A stretch of 64,000 nucleotides of DNA from Lysobacteraceae bacterium PS02065 (GCA_029959555.1 JASCPI010000015.1:39004-103003); one strand, 5' to 3'; shown: positions 1 to 11,725, counted from the stretch's first letter. Program-made: numbers and translations. The notes: generated by a model from the letters alone, not told the origin.

Positions 1-330
1 GCGCGAAAGATAAGGATCGGCGTGGTAGCGCAGCACCTCGGCGACATGCGCGTCGCGGTACATGCGCAGGTAGGCCGACGGCGCCGGCTGGCCGGTCTCG
101 CCGTCGACGAACGCGTAGGTCATGTGCAGGTCGAGCGTGTAGCGATGGTGCTCGATGACCTCGAGGCAGACGTCGAGCTGGTCGTCGACCGACGACACGT
201 AGCGCCCCGCGGCGAGGCGCTGCGGGGCGAACAGCTTCGCGAGGCGGTGGTAGTTCTCCGCATACATGCCCATGAGCCACGCGAAGCGGCTCGGCAGGAT
301 GTTGTCGCGATCGGTGAACGGGCTCGACAT
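1..330 (-). CDS. DUF1249 (YqiB-like) protein, C-terminus cut by window edge
   Basis: 110 codons read from the ATG at 330 to the window edge without a stop. The translation resembles the E. coli YqiB family: an N-terminal stretch with YAENYHRLAKLF, a central RYTLDLHMTYAF strand and the characteristic LRMYRDAHVAEVL segment near residues 90-103. The family is a small cytoplasmic protein of unknown function, often encoded near nudF and cpdA. No Shine-Dalgarno precedes the ATG and no other in-frame start lies upstream, but a TATGAT box sits 6 nt away, so the message may be leaderless. It lies 62 bp downstream of ppsR on the same strand. The family call comes from remembered motifs; the function is unknown. 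Confidence 0.8.
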   Translation of the reverse strand, partial: MSSPFTDRDNILPSRFAWLMGMYAENYHRLAKLFAPQRLAAGRYVSSVDDQLDVCLEVIEHHRYTLDLHMTYAFVDGETGQPAPSAYLRMYRDAHVAEVLRYHADPYLSR

Positions 331-336
331 GGATCG

Positions 337-342
337 ATCATA
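337..342 (-). promoter_or_regulatory. Candidate -10 box (TATGAT) giving a leaderless DUF1249 transcript
   Basis: On the minus strand TATGAT ends 6 nt before the ATG at 330, which would place transcription initiation at or next to the start codon. No convincing -35 hexamer is seen 16-18 bp upstream. The absence of a ribosome-binding site before this ATG fits leaderless translation. This is inference from spacing alone. Confidence 0.35.
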
Positions 343-392
343 GCATCGCGCCGCACGCACCCTGCCCGCTTCGGCGACGCGATGCGGACGGC

Positions 393-1208
393 TCAGAACA
401 TGTGCTTGTCGATTCCGAGCTGCGAGAGGATCTTGCTCGCGATCTCCTCGATCGAGGTGTGCGTGGTGCTCTGCACCGGGATGCCGTCGCGGCGGAACAG
501 CTTGTCGGCGAGCTCGAGTTCGCGCTTGCACTGCTCGAGCTTGGCGTAGCGGCTGCCCGGGCGGCGCGCCTCGCGCACCTGGGCGAGGCGCTGCGCATCG
601 ATGCTGAGGCCGTAGAGCTTCTTCTTGTGCGGTACGAGGCGCTTCGGGAACTCGAGGTTCTCGAGGTCTTCCTCGGTGAGCGGGTAGTTCGCCGCCTTCA
701 CGCCGTAGTGCAGCGCCATGTACAGGCAGGTCGGCGTCTTGCCGACGCGCGACACGCCGACCAGGATCACGTCGGCGTCGTCGTAACGCACGTCGATGCC
801 GTCGTCATGGGTGAGCGCGTAGTTGGTCGCGTTGATGCGCGCCTCGTACTCGTCGAAGTTGGTGAGTCCGTGGGCCTTGCCGACGCGCGGCGAGCGCGAA
901 GTCCCGAGCTCCTCCTCGAGCGGCGCGATGAACGGCGCGAACACGTCGAGCATGAGCGCCCCGCTGGTCGCGACGATGTCGCTGAGGCGCTGGTCCATGA
1001 TCGTGTTGACGACGATCGGCCGCAGGCCGTCCTGCGCCTGGGCGATCCTGATGCGACGCGCGGCCTGCTCGGCCTTGTCCTCGGCGTCGACGAACGGGAT
1101 GCGGTAGGTATCGAGCTCCACGCCTTCGAACTGCGTCAGCACGCTGTGGCCGATCGTCTCGGCAGTGATGCCGGTGCCATCGGAAATGAAGAAGACGGTG
1201 CGGCGCAT
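393..1208 (-). CDS. ppsR: PEP synthase regulatory protein (bifunctional kinase/pyrophosphorylase)
   Basis: 271 residues, the usual size for PpsR/DUF299. The family phosphorylates PEP synthase on a threonine in an ADP-dependent reaction to inactivate it, and restores it by phosphorolysis. The N-terminus FFISDGTGITAET (residues 6-18) and the P-loop GVSRVGKT (151-158) are characteristic. A longer frame starts at 1235, but the ATG at 1208 has a GGGAG ribosome-binding site about 5 nt upstream and gives the canonical MRRTVFF start. Its target gene, ppsA, is 6.5 kb away on the other strand; in related genomes the two are normally neighbours. The product is cytoplasmic. Confidence 0.95.
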   Translation of the reverse strand: MRRTVFFISDGTGITAETIGHSVLTQFEGVELDTYRIPFVDAEDKAEQAARRIRIAQAQDGLRPIVVNTIMDQRLSDIVATSGALMLDVFAPFIAPLEEELGTSRSPRVGKAHGLTNFDEYEARINATNYALTHDDGIDVRYDDADVILVGVSRVGKTPTCLYMALHYGVKAANYPLTEEDLENLEFPKRLVPHKKKLYGLSIDAQRLAQVREARRPGSRYAKLEQCKRELELADKLFRRDGIPVQSTTHTSIEEIASKILSQLGIDKHMF

Positions 1209-1391
1209 GGGCACTCCCGTGGGATGTCGGGGCACAGTCTATGCAATCGTGGCCGGCACGACACGTCGGCCGGCCGCGCGGAAGAAAACGCCTGCATCGC
1301 CCCCGGTTCGATGGTCGCCGCACGTTCGTCGTACCGACCGTGCAGCCCCCTCACCGTGCCGGCATCCCGCCGGCGATGCAGGCACCCGACG

Positions 1392-2342
1392 TCATCCGGG
1401 CGGGAATCCCGGACAGCTCAGCGCCGGGGGAAACACGTAACGCTCGCTGGCGATGTCGAACGTGGCCTCGAACGGCACGCTGACCGAACCGTTCGCGAGC
1501 GTCGCGGTGACGGTGGCGCGCACGCGCCCGTCGGACAGATCGCCGAACGTGATCGAGGCCTCGCCGAGCAGCCCCGCGATGAAGCTGCCGCTGACCGAAC
1601 CGAGCTGCGAGACCTGCACGATGTCGCCGCCGGTGCCCGCGGCATCGACGCCGAGATCCAGGCGCAGGAACTCGAAGGCATCGCCTTCGCGCATCGCGCT
1701 GATCGTGATGCTGCGGCCGCCGTCGGGACGGTCCTGATGGATCGCGTAGTTGTTGCCGGGCGCGTCGAGGTCGTAGTCGGTCGCGACACCGCCGGCGGTC
1801 GCATGGACCTGACCGTCGCCGAGGCCTTGCGTGTTGAGCGGCAGCACGCCCTGCCAGCGCACGGCCGCGAACGTGCCGAGACGGTCGACGAACTGCTGCA
1901 CGCCGCCGACGCTGTGCTGGCAGGCCTCGATGAGCACGAGGCTTTCCTCGACCGGCACGAACACGGCGAGACCGCCGCGACGCTCGTCCTCGCGTGGCAC
2001 GCGCACGCTCGGCGACTGGGCGAACGCGACATCGTCGGGCGTGAAGCGGAACGCCGCGCCGGCCGCCTCCATGTCGAACGGCGCCGGCGGCGCGACGTCG
2101 AGACGCTCGATGCCGAAAACGGTCGGTGCGTCGACCGCGCCGGCAGGCACCACGAGCTGCGCCCCGCACAGGCGCAGGCTGCCGCCTTGTGCGTCGATCG
2201 TGGCCTGCACGGGCGCGCAGCCGTCGAAACCGTCGAACATCACGATCGGGTCGGTCTGCGCGGAAGCGTGCACGCCGAGAGAAGCCAGCAGCACAGCGCC
2301 GATCATCCCGCTGATGCGGCGGCGGGAAGCGTTCGTCGTCAT
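1392..2342 (-). CDS. Exported protein with ZU5-like domain and an N-terminal FDGFD motif
   Basis: 316 residues. A signal peptide with two arginine-rich residues blocks and a hydrophobic core (residues 12-27) ends in ASA. Directly after it comes DPIVMFDGFDG (31-41), a variant of the DxIFxxGF(E/D) motif found in five other exported proteins of this window. Residues 52-80 (GGSLRLCG, then VVPAGAVDAPTVFGI) match the start of a ZU5 domain, which in secreted bacterial proteins is a beta-sandwich adhesion or interaction module. The remainder is beta-rich with no catalytic motif. The start lies 10 bp after the stop of the upstream propeller gene, so the two are probably one operon. Function unknown. 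Confidence 0.72.
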   Translation of the reverse strand: MTTNASRRRISGMIGAVLLASLGVHASAQTDPIVMFDGFDGCAPVQATIDAQGGSLRLCGAQLVVPAGAVDAPTVFGIERLDVAPPAPFDMEAAGAAFRFTPDDVAFAQSPSVRVPREDERRGGLAVFVPVEESLVLIEACQHSVGGVQQFVDRLGTFAAVRWQGVLPLNTQGLGDGQVHATAGGVATDYDLDAPGNNYAIHQDRPDGGRSITISAMREGDAFEFLRLDLGVDAAGTGGDIVQVSQLGSVSGSFIAGLLGEASITFGDLSDGRVRATVTATLANGSVSVPFEATFDIASERYVFPPALSCPGFPPG

Positions 2343-2352
2343 CGTGCAGCCC

Positions 2353-4932
2353 TCAGCGCGCCGGCGCGATCACGAGGTTGTCGATCATCACGCGCGGTGC
2401 CGTGTACTCGGTGCCCCAGCGCGCGTAGATGTGCAGCGTGTCGAACGTCGTGCCGCCGACCGTGAACGTCGTCGTGGCGAGGCGATCGCGATCGAGCGGA
2501 TTGCCACTGCCCGCGATCGTGAGCGAATCGCTCGCGACGACCGCACCGTCGAGCAGCGCATCGACGTGCAGCACGATGCCCTCCCACGGCCCCCACTCGT
2601 AATAGAGCATCTGCAGGCTGGCCGACGAGGCCGGCGCGTCGAGATCGAGCCAGGCGCTCGACAGCGCACCGATCGAGAGGTTCGGTCCTTCGACGAACGA
2701 GTCGCCGAAGGTCAGCGTGTTCGGCGAACTGCCGAACTGCGGGAAGTCGGCGAACATCGCGGTCGCGTCTTCGACGATGAACTGGTTGCCGAGTGTGTTG
2801 GTGCCGCTGCCGGGACCGAACACCTCGCCGTCCGGGTACACACCCGAGACCTCGTTGACCTCGCGATAGCTGACCCCACCGTACGCGAAGCTCGTGCCCT
2901 GGAAGCCCTCGACGAGGTCGTCATAGGTACTGATGTCGCCGACCGGCGTGGCCTCGTCGAAGCCGTCGGCGAAGATGCGGTCGGTCGGCACCTCGGGCAC
3001 GATCGTGCCGAACACGTGCATGCCGCTCAGCGTGCCGAACGCGACGACTCGGCCGTCGCCGGTTGCGCGCAGGCGGCGCGGCACGAAGCCGGCCAGGCTC
3101 GCCTCGCCGACCAGCACGGGCGTCGCGGGCGAGGAGATGTCGAACGCCTTGAGACCGCCGGCCGCGTCGGCGTACCACGCACGGTCGCCGTGGATCGCGA
3201 CGCGCGCATCCGCCCACTCGGCTGGATGGCCGCCGAGGCGTGTCGGACTGTCCGGACGCGAAAGGTCGAGCAGGTGCAGGCCGGTCGGGCAGCCCACCGC
3301 CGCGATCGCGCCCTGCGCATCGAGCTCGATGTCGCGCGCGGAATAGCCGCCCGGATCGGCGCAACCGTCGTTCCACGTCGTCACGCGCGTGGGTGCATCG
3401 GGATCGCTGACGTCGACGACGTGCACGCCGGCGAGTTCGTCGGCGATGTAGACGTGATCGCCGTGCACCTGCACGCGGTTGACGCCGGGAAGCGCGAGCG
3501 AGCCGCGCAGCGTCGGCTTCTCGGGAATCGACACGTCGACGACCTGCAGGATGCCGCCGTTCGTCATCGTGCCGAGGTAGACGAAGTTGCCGCTCGCGGC
3601 GATCGCCGAGGCGTAGGGAAACTCGATGCGGCCCAGTTCGTAAGGTCGCTCCGAGGCGATGTGGGTGACGATGAGGCCGTAGCCCCAGGCGGCGAGGTAG
3701 GCACGATCGCCGTCGACCGCGAACTGCTCGAAGTCGCGCTGGTTAAGCGCCATCGGCAACGCCGCATCGAAGCGCTCGAGCGGCGCGAACGTGACCTTGT
3801 CGGCGACACCGATGCCGTAGTTCTCCTGCAGGATCAGCGCCTTGTCGCCGCGCAGGACGATGTCGCGCGCGACCGCGCCGCCCGTCGGCGTGGCGACGCT
3901 GGTTTCGATCGGCGACAGCGGATCCTTGCTCACGTCCAGGCGCACGAAGCGGTCGGTGCTCGTGAGCACGAGCGCGCCGTCCTCGACCGGGGTCACCGAA
4001 TCGGCGCCGAGCGTCATGACCGGCGAGTAGCCGACGGTCACCGGCACCATGGGATTGCCGATGTCGTGGATCGCGATCTCGGCGAAACCGAGGCCGTAGG
4101 CGTAGTTGCCGAACAGGAAGCCGTCGGTCGCGGCGTCGGTGTCGATGCTGCCGAGGGTCTGCGTCGCCTGCGGGTCGGTGACGTCGTAGAGGCTGAACTT
4201 CGCACCGAATGCAGCCACGTAAGGCAACTGGACGCGGCTGCGGAAGTTGTCGATCGGATCGCCGTTGCCGCAATCGCTGGTCAGGATGAACTGCGGTGCC
4301 GACGGCGTCGTCACGTCGAGCATCGTGCACACGTGCACCGGCTCCGAGGACACGGTCTTGCCGGTCACGAAGATCCGGTTGCCGGCGACCTGGCTGCGCG
4401 CGTAGGGCACCGGCGTGCGGAGCAGGCGCGTGAAGGTCGGATGCAGGGGGTTGGCGGCGAGATCGCCGAAGTAGATGCCGTTTTCGGCATCGAAGAGGTA
4501 GAGATAGCCGTTCGCGGCGGCGAGCGTCCAGAGGTTCTTGTAGGACGAGAACGTGTAGTCGGAGAACTGGTTCGCCAGCACGGGCACGCCATCGGCACCG
4601 AGCGTGTAGACCGCGACGCCGCCGGTGTCGTCACCGGCCTGCCAGCTCGCATAGAGATGATCGCCCCACTTCGTCAGGCCGCGGATCTGGCCGCTTGCCG
4701 GCGTCATCGCGGTGCTGCCGAGCAGCACGGGGGCGGCCGGATCGGTGTAGTCCCATGTGCTGACGATGCGGCCGCTCGGCACGTACACGCGATCAGCGTC
4801 GACCACGGGATCCTGCAGCGCACCGCCGTGGACGCCCGCGAACGGCAGCTCCCCCGTACCGGAAGGCGCCGCCTGGGCGACGGGTACGGCACCGAGCATG
4901 GCCGTGATCAGGAGCGGGAGAAGCTTCTTCAT
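2353..4932 (-). CDS. Exported beta-propeller (LVIVD-repeat-like) protein with internal GFD motif
   Basis: 859 residues from the ATG at 4932. The longer frame to 5028 is rejected because MKKLLPLLITAMLGAVPVAQA is a clear signal peptide. Residues about 30-640 contain many WDYTD, VVDVSIPEKP and VDVSDPDAP type repeats, as in LVIVD/YncE-like propellers that report a named value per blade. DRIFADGFD occurs at residues 651-659 and is followed by a separate 200-residue beta-rich domain (TFGDSF, a long jelly-roll-like tail). The usual position of this motif is the extreme C-terminus, so the last domain looks like a later addition. Substrate and role are unknown; the product is probably periplasmic or secreted. 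Upstream gene of a pair with the ZU5-like gene. Confidence 0.78.
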   Translation of the reverse strand: MKKLLPLLITAMLGAVPVAQAAPSGTGELPFAGVHGGALQDPVVDADRVYVPSGRIVSTWDYTDPAAPVLLGSTAMTPASGQIRGLTKWGDHLYASWQAGDDTGGVAVYTLGADGVPVLANQFSDYTFSSYKNLWTLAAANGYLYLFDAENGIYFGDLAANPLHPTFTRLLRTPVPYARSQVAGNRIFVTGKTVSSEPVHVCTMLDVTTPSAPQFILTSDCGNGDPIDNFRSRVQLPYVAAFGAKFSLYDVTDPQATQTLGSIDTDAATDGFLFGNYAYGLGFAEIAIHDIGNPMVPVTVGYSPVMTLGADSVTPVEDGALVLTSTDRFVRLDVSKDPLSPIETSVATPTGGAVARDIVLRGDKALILQENYGIGVADKVTFAPLERFDAALPMALNQRDFEQFAVDGDRAYLAAWGYGLIVTHIASERPYELGRIEFPYASAIAASGNFVYLGTMTNGGILQVVDVSIPEKPTLRGSLALPGVNRVQVHGDHVYIADELAGVHVVDVSDPDAPTRVTTWNDGCADPGGYSARDIELDAQGAIAAVGCPTGLHLLDLSRPDSPTRLGGHPAEWADARVAIHGDRAWYADAAGGLKAFDISSPATPVLVGEASLAGFVPRRLRATGDGRVVAFGTLSGMHVFGTIVPEVPTDRIFADGFDEATPVGDISTYDDLVEGFQGTSFAYGGVSYREVNEVSGVYPDGEVFGPGSGTNTLGNQFIVEDATAMFADFPQFGSSPNTLTFGDSFVEGPNLSIGALSSAWLDLDAPASSASLQMLYYEWGPWEGIVLHVDALLDGAVVASDSLTIAGSGNPLDRDRLATTTFTVGGTTFDTLHIYARWGTEYTAPRVMIDNLVIAPAR

Positions 4933-5118
4933 GGTGTCGGGCGACCTCGGATGTCGGGGAGCGGGATGCCGGGCCGGCGGGACCGACCGTTGCCATCCGA
5001 CTGTCGCGCGGACGTCACGAAGACGCATTCGGGTTCGATTCGCGATCGATGCGGCGATGATTCGTCCGATGACCTCCCTTGCGCGACAAGGGCTTGGCGA
5101 TCGATGCGGCGTCGATGC

Positions 5119-7491
5119 TCAATCGATGCGTGGCGCCGGCAACGCCCTCTCGCCGGCCAGTTGCAGCACGCGCTCGGTCGAGCGCTGCCAGGCATCGACG
5201 CGATCCTGCGCCCGGTACAGCTGGGCCTGGGCCCAGGCCGCACGCAGGTCACGATCCGCCCACGGCGCGATGCGGCCGACCACGGCGCTGGCCTGGTCGA
5301 TCTCGCCGCGTTCGAGCAGCGCGGCCACGTAGCGCTCGGCGACCTCGACGAGATCGTCGGGAATGCCCAGCGAGCCCGCGAGCATGAAGGCCGAGGCGAA
5401 CTGCGCGAGTGCCGCTTCGTCGGGCGAACGCGCCCACGCCTGCTCGGCCTGAGTGAGCGCCGCATGCACGCGGCGCCAGGGGTTGGGATGGGCCTCGATC
5501 CATGCGGCGAGCGCCGCCGTCTCGGCCTCGGCGGCGTCGAGGCGCCCGAGCTGGCGCAGGCTGCGCAGGCGCACGGTCCAGGTGCTCACGTAGAGATCGG
5601 GACTGTCCTCGGCGAACGCCGGCGCGAGCGACGCCTCGGTGCGCGCGACGGCATCCTCGTGACGCCCGCGCGCGGCCAGCGCGATGCCCGCGAGTGCAAC
5701 GGCACGTGCGCGGATGTCGGCATCGTCCTTCGGATCCGCTTCGGTGCCGATGCGCACGAGCAGCGCCTCCGCCTCGCCGAGCCGGCCCATGCCGATCAGC
5801 ACGAAGGCCTTGGACAGCACGAGGCGCCAGCGCATGCGCGGATTGCCGGTGTGCGTTTCGGGTGGCCAGCAGCGCTGGATCGTCTCGAGGGCATCGGCGA
5901 GGTCGAGCATCTGCAGGCGTACGCCGACCAGCGCGAAACGCACATAGGCCAGTTCTTCGCGCGCTCCGAGCGACGCGATGCGCGCCTCGGCGCCGACGAG
6001 GATCGGCAAGGCCTGCGCGGGTCGGTAGTTGCGCGATTCGACGAGGCCGAGGTTCATGTCGACCTGGGCGAGCCCGAGCGCGTCGCCGGCCGCTTCCATC
6101 TCGACACGCGCACGGCCGAGATCCGCGGCCGCCTCGTCGAGGCGCTCCTGCTGCGACGCGATCGCGGCACGCCCGGAATAGGCGGCGGCCAGCGCGAGCG
6201 GATCATGCGCGGGCTCGAGCACGCGGATCGCCTCGGCGTAGCTGTCGGCGGCACCCGCGGCATCGCCACGCCGGAAGCGCACCGCACCGAGCGAGCCGAG
6301 CACGCGACCGCGCAGCGCAGCCGACACGTCCGCGGGCAAGGCATCGACGAGGCCGGCGAGCCGCGCCTCGGCGGCCGCGTAATCGCCGCGCCCCTGATCG
6401 ATCTGGGCCAGGCGCAGCGCGATCTCGGGATGCGCCCTCACCTCGTCCGGCGCCTGCGTGATCAAGTGCAGCGCAAGATCGAACTGGTCGGCCAGCAGCG
6501 CCCCCCGGGTCCGCTGCAGCAGCTCTTCGAGTGCGATCGGACGCGGCTGCTCACCGTTGCGCGGCGGCTCGTGACCGAGACGCACGAGCAGGAGGTCGGT
6601 CGCCGATCGCGTCGCCTGGAGCACGTCGCTGGACGACGCCTCGACGTCCGAGACCTGGCCGTCACGTTGCACGTGCAGGCGTACGGTCCACTGGCCGTCG
6701 CGCACCCGCGCGGTCGGCGCGATGCGCAGCGTGCCGGCCGGAAGCTCGCGCGCCGTGCCATCGGGACCGAGCATGGCGAACACGCTCTCGCTCGGCGCGG
6801 CCGGCACGCCCGCCTCGCGCAGGCGATGGCCGACCACGTCGATGAGGCCGACACGCAGCCAGCTCCAGTCGGAGGTGCCGGGGACATCGGCCGGCATCAC
6901 GAGCGCCGGCACCTCCTGCACGTCGGTGGCAGAAGACGCGGCATCACCCTGCGGCATCGCGTCGCGCCCCGACCACCATGTCGCGGTGGCGATCGCGACC
7001 ACGAGCACGAGGACGACGGCGACGGGCATGCCGCGATCGCGGCGGCGCGCGAGCACGCGTGTGCCATCCCGCACGGACGCGCCCGCAACCGGAACGGGAG
7101 CGACGGGCGCCTCGGCAGAATCGCCATCGACAGGCGGCGCAACGACGGTCGGCGAGGCGGCGACGTTCGCCTCGCCGACCTCGCGTGTCTCCTCGATCCA
7201 GCGGTAGCCGAACCGCGCGATCGTGCGGATCGCACCGTCGCTGCCGCTGTCGCCGAGCGCGCGGCGCACGCGCAGGATGGTCTGCGCGAGCAAGGTGTCG
7301 GCGACGTCGGTACGGCCCCAGACAGCGGAAATCAGCTCGTCGCGGCCGACCGCGCGCTCGCGATGCTCGACGAGGTAGACCAGGCAGTCGAGCGCGCTCG
7401 CCGGCAGCACGACGAGGTCGTCGCCGTCGTGCAGCTCGCGTGCGGCCGGATCGAGCCGGAACGTGCGGAAGAGGTAGTGCCGTGTCGCCAT
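5119..7491 (-). CDS. CadC/ToxR-like membrane-anchored transcription regulator with TPR sensor
   Basis: 790 residues. Residues 5-103 form an OmpR-type winged helix (ALDCLVYLVEHRERAVGRDELISAVWG, then TILRVRRALGD and FGYRWIEE), with no receiver domain before it. A Pro/Ala linker leads to one membrane span at about 155-174, and the C-terminal portion (about 320-760) is a chain of TPR-like helical repeats facing the periplasm. This is the one-component CadC layout, in which the external domain senses a signal and the cytoplasmic domain binds DNA. It lies upstream of, and on the same strand as, the propeller/ZU5 pair (186 bp gap), and diverges from ppsA across 289 bp. It could control either; the signal is not apparent. 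Confidence 0.85.
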   Translation of the reverse strand: MATRHYLFRTFRLDPAARELHDGDDLVVLPASALDCLVYLVEHRERAVGRDELISAVWGRTDVADTLLAQTILRVRRALGDSGSDGAIRTIARFGYRWIEETREVGEANVAASPTVVAPPVDGDSAEAPVAPVPVAGASVRDGTRVLARRRDRGMPVAVVLVLVVAIATATWWSGRDAMPQGDAASSATDVQEVPALVMPADVPGTSDWSWLRVGLIDVVGHRLREAGVPAAPSESVFAMLGPDGTARELPAGTLRIAPTARVRDGQWTVRLHVQRDGQVSDVEASSSDVLQATRSATDLLLVRLGHEPPRNGEQPRPIALEELLQRTRGALLADQFDLALHLITQAPDEVRAHPEIALRLAQIDQGRGDYAAAEARLAGLVDALPADVSAALRGRVLGSLGAVRFRRGDAAGAADSYAEAIRVLEPAHDPLALAAAYSGRAAIASQQERLDEAAADLGRARVEMEAAGDALGLAQVDMNLGLVESRNYRPAQALPILVGAEARIASLGAREELAYVRFALVGVRLQMLDLADALETIQRCWPPETHTGNPRMRWRLVLSKAFVLIGMGRLGEAEALLVRIGTEADPKDDADIRARAVALAGIALAARGRHEDAVARTEASLAPAFAEDSPDLYVSTWTVRLRSLRQLGRLDAAEAETAALAAWIEAHPNPWRRVHAALTQAEQAWARSPDEAALAQFASAFMLAGSLGIPDDLVEVAERYVAALLERGEIDQASAVVGRIAPWADRDLRAAWAQAQLYRAQDRVDAWQRSTERVLQLAGERALPAPRID

Positions 7492-7770
7492 CCGGCAAGC
7501 GTAGCAGGCAGCACCGCGTGCCGACCCCGGCCATTGGTTGCCGCAATGCCGCGTAGCGGGCGCGCGCGGTCGACGCTCTCATGCACGTCGGCCCCGCCGG
7601 ACGGCGACGTGACGCCGCATGGCGAGGCCCGACCTGCCCGTGAACGCGCTCCCGGCCGATGCTGCGCAGCCGCAGCCGCGACCACGCTTCGCTTGCCCCC
7701 CACGGCGCAAAGACCGAAAATCCCGGGATTCACGCGGCAGCCCCGCGCCGCGCCCGCCTACCCCGCTTCC

Positions 7771-7780
7771 GGAGACTGTC

Positions 7781-7783
<3 letters not shown>
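7771..7783 (+). promoter_or_regulatory. Ribosome-binding site and TTG start of ppsA
   Basis: GGAG at 7771-7774 stands 6 nt before TTG at 7781. The open frame extends upstream to an ATG at 7619, but that extension is low-complexity Pro/Arg. Starting at the TTG gives [10 protein letters not shown] and a length matching known PEP synthases, so a TTG start is preferred. Confidence 0.75.
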
Positions 7784-10153
<2,370 letters not shown>

Positions 10154-10161
10154 CGGACCCA

Positions 10162-10188
10162 CGTCGCGCGGCCTCGCGCCGCGCGACG
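10162..10188. other. Perfect GC-rich stem-loop downstream of ppsA
   Basis: GTCGCGCGGC pairs perfectly with GCCGCGCGAC around a CTCGC loop, 9 bp after the ppsA stop. There is no T tract, so it could be a Rho-type or 3-prime-stabilising element rather than a classical terminator. Confidence 0.5.
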
Positions 10189-10191
10189 CAT

Positions 10192-10218
10192 CGCCTGCCT
10201 CCGTCGCGGAGGCAGGCG
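10192..10218. other. Second perfect GC-rich stem-loop downstream of ppsA
   Basis: GCCTGCCTCC pairs perfectly with GGAGGCAGGC around GTCGC, extended by one further C-G pair. It directly follows the first hairpin in tandem. No T tract follows; probably part of the ppsA 3-prime end. Confidence 0.5.
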
Positions 10219-10366
10219 CGTGCCGCACCACGTGACGCACATCCCGCCGTGAGTCGCCCGGCCGTCATCACTCCGTCACGCGACCTTCATGCCGATGCAA
10301 CACGCGCACGCCAGCCTGCGCGTCCGCGCGGCGCCTCCGCCGTGCGTCACGCTGCCCGGAGACGCC

Positions 10367-10885
10367 ATGCGCACCGCCCTGCTCGCCCTCGCCTGCCTTC
10401 TCGCATGCGCGCCGATCGCGCACGGCGCGTCCTACGTGCCGCTCGAGCAGCGCCTGACGCCGCAGCAGATGGACGAGACCGGCCTGTCCTCGCTGACCGC
10501 CGCACAACGCGCCGCGCTCGACGCGATCCTGCGCGGCGATTCCGATGCGGCGCTCACCGCGAACGCTGTCGCCGCGCCCGCGACATCGTCGACCACCACC
10601 GCCGCACCGTCACCCGCCACGGCACCGCTGCGCGCGCCCGGTCCGCGCATCGGCCTCGACGACGAGCCGATCGCCGCACGCGCCATGGGCACGATCGCGG
10701 GCTGGGAACCCGGCACCGTGTTCACGCTCGACAACGGCCAGCGCTGGGCCGTACTCAAGGGCAAGGTCACGCTCAAGGCACCGCGCGAGAATCCCGAGAT
10801 CCTCGTGATCCCGTCGATCGCGGGCCGCTGGTTCCTGCAGGTCGACGAGGACCTGCCGAGTGCGCGGGTTTACCTCGTCGAGTGA
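10367..10885 (+). CDS. Small exported protein, unknown function
   Basis: 172 residues from the ATG at 10367, which has GGAG 6 nt upstream; the frame from 10289 adds only low-complexity sequence. A signal peptide MRTALLALACLLACAPIAHGA is followed by LEQRLTPQQMDETGLSSLT, an Ala/Thr-rich linker (about 60-90), and a compact beta-rich domain (FTLDNGQRWAVLKGKVTLK, WFLQVDEDLPSARVYLVE). The terminal domain resembles short exported proteins common in Xanthomonadales, but I do not recognise a named family. It stands alone, 213 bp after ppsA and 254 bp before the lipoprotein gene. Confidence 0.75.
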   Translation: MRTALLALACLLACAPIAHGASYVPLEQRLTPQQMDETGLSSLTAAQRAALDAILRGDSDAALTANAVAAPATSSTTTAAPSPATAPLRAPGPRIGLDDEPIAARAMGTIAGWEPGTVFTLDNGQRWAVLKGKVTLKAPRENPEILVIPSIAGRWFLQVDEDLPSARVYLVE

Positions 10886-11139
10886 GCGGGAGAAGCTGTC
10901 TCATCGAGACGTGCAAACACACGGGGCGACGGGATGACGCAAACACCGCTCGACTACGCCGGCATCGGACCGGGAACTGAAAATCCCCGTGTCGGCGACC
11001 CACACGTTACGACGAAGTTCGCCTGGCACCATGGTTCCGGTCCACGCGCTGAACGCACGCGCGGGTTTTCCCTGATCCCTCTGGCGGCTGCTGCACGGGC
11101 ATCCTAGGCTGGCCCCATTGTCGCCTTCGGAGAACCCGC

Positions 11140-11601
11140 ATGAGATGGATCACCGCCCTGCTCGCCCTCACCCTCGTCGCCTGCGGCACCTCGGGCCAGG
11201 TCCGGCAGAGTTACGCCTCGACCTCGAGCGACCGCTTCAGCTACGAAGTCGTCAACACGGGCGGCATGACCGACGAGGCGCTCGGCATCTTCCGCAAGCA
11301 GCTCGATGCCTCGCTGACCGCGGCGGGCAAGCTCGCGACCGGCGCGGGCGCGGGGATCAAGCAGGTCAAGATCGACGTGCGCACCTACCGCATGCGCCAC
11401 GGCGCGACGCGCGCGATGGTCGGCATCATGGCCGGCCGCGACAGCATCGAGAGCACGGTCGTCGTCACCGACGACAAGGGCCAGGTGCTCGGCCAGATCG
11501 ACATCGATTCGAAGAACAGCACGGCATGGGGCACCTCGGGTGGCCTCATCGAAGGCCATGCCGAGGAGATCGCCGCGTTCGTGACCGGCACGAAGCGCTG
11601 A
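11140..11601 (+). CDS. Outer-membrane-type lipoprotein, DUF4410-like
   Basis: 153 residues. The lipobox LTLVACGTSG puts the lipidated cysteine at residue 15. The remainder has the helix-then-strand pattern of DUF4410-like lipoproteins: a segment with LGIFRKQLDASLTAAG, a strand KIDVRTYRMRHGATRAMVGIMAGRDSIESTVVV, and DDKGQVLGQIDI. A GGAG ribosome-binding site precedes the ATG. The family is implicated in envelope functions but has no defined activity. A palindromic repeat begins 8 bp after the stop. Confidence 0.75.
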   Translation: MRWITALLALTLVACGTSGQVRQSYASTSSDRFSYEVVNTGGMTDEALGIFRKQLDASLTAAGKLATGAGAGIKQVKIDVRTYRMRHGATRAMVGIMAGRDSIESTVVVTDDKGQVLGQIDIDSKNSTAWGTSGGLIEGHAEEIAAFVTGTKR

Positions 11602-11609
11602 GAGGATCC

Positions 11610-11677
11610 GGGATCAGGATCATTCTTCACGAGCTGCGTTCGACGACATGCCACGCAGGAAGAATGAACCTGACCCC
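11610..11677. repeat. REP-like palindromic element, copy A
   Basis: Two 18-nt arms (11610-11627 and 11660-11677) pair at 16 of 18 positions around a 32-nt loop. The right arm contains AATGAACCTGACCCC, a 15-mer repeated exactly in copy B 7.7 kb away. It sits between two convergent genes, as REP and RAYT-mobilised elements usually do. No transposase is in the window. Confidence 0.7.
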
Positions 11678-11725
11678 AGCTCATGAGCGACGCCGCGCGG
11701 TTCGCACGCGGCGTCGCCGGATCCC

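Noticed and set aside
10162..10218. Considered as a small RNA gene after ppsA
   Set aside because: Two stem-loops without a promoter-like sequence or T tail; best explained as the 3-prime end of ppsA.
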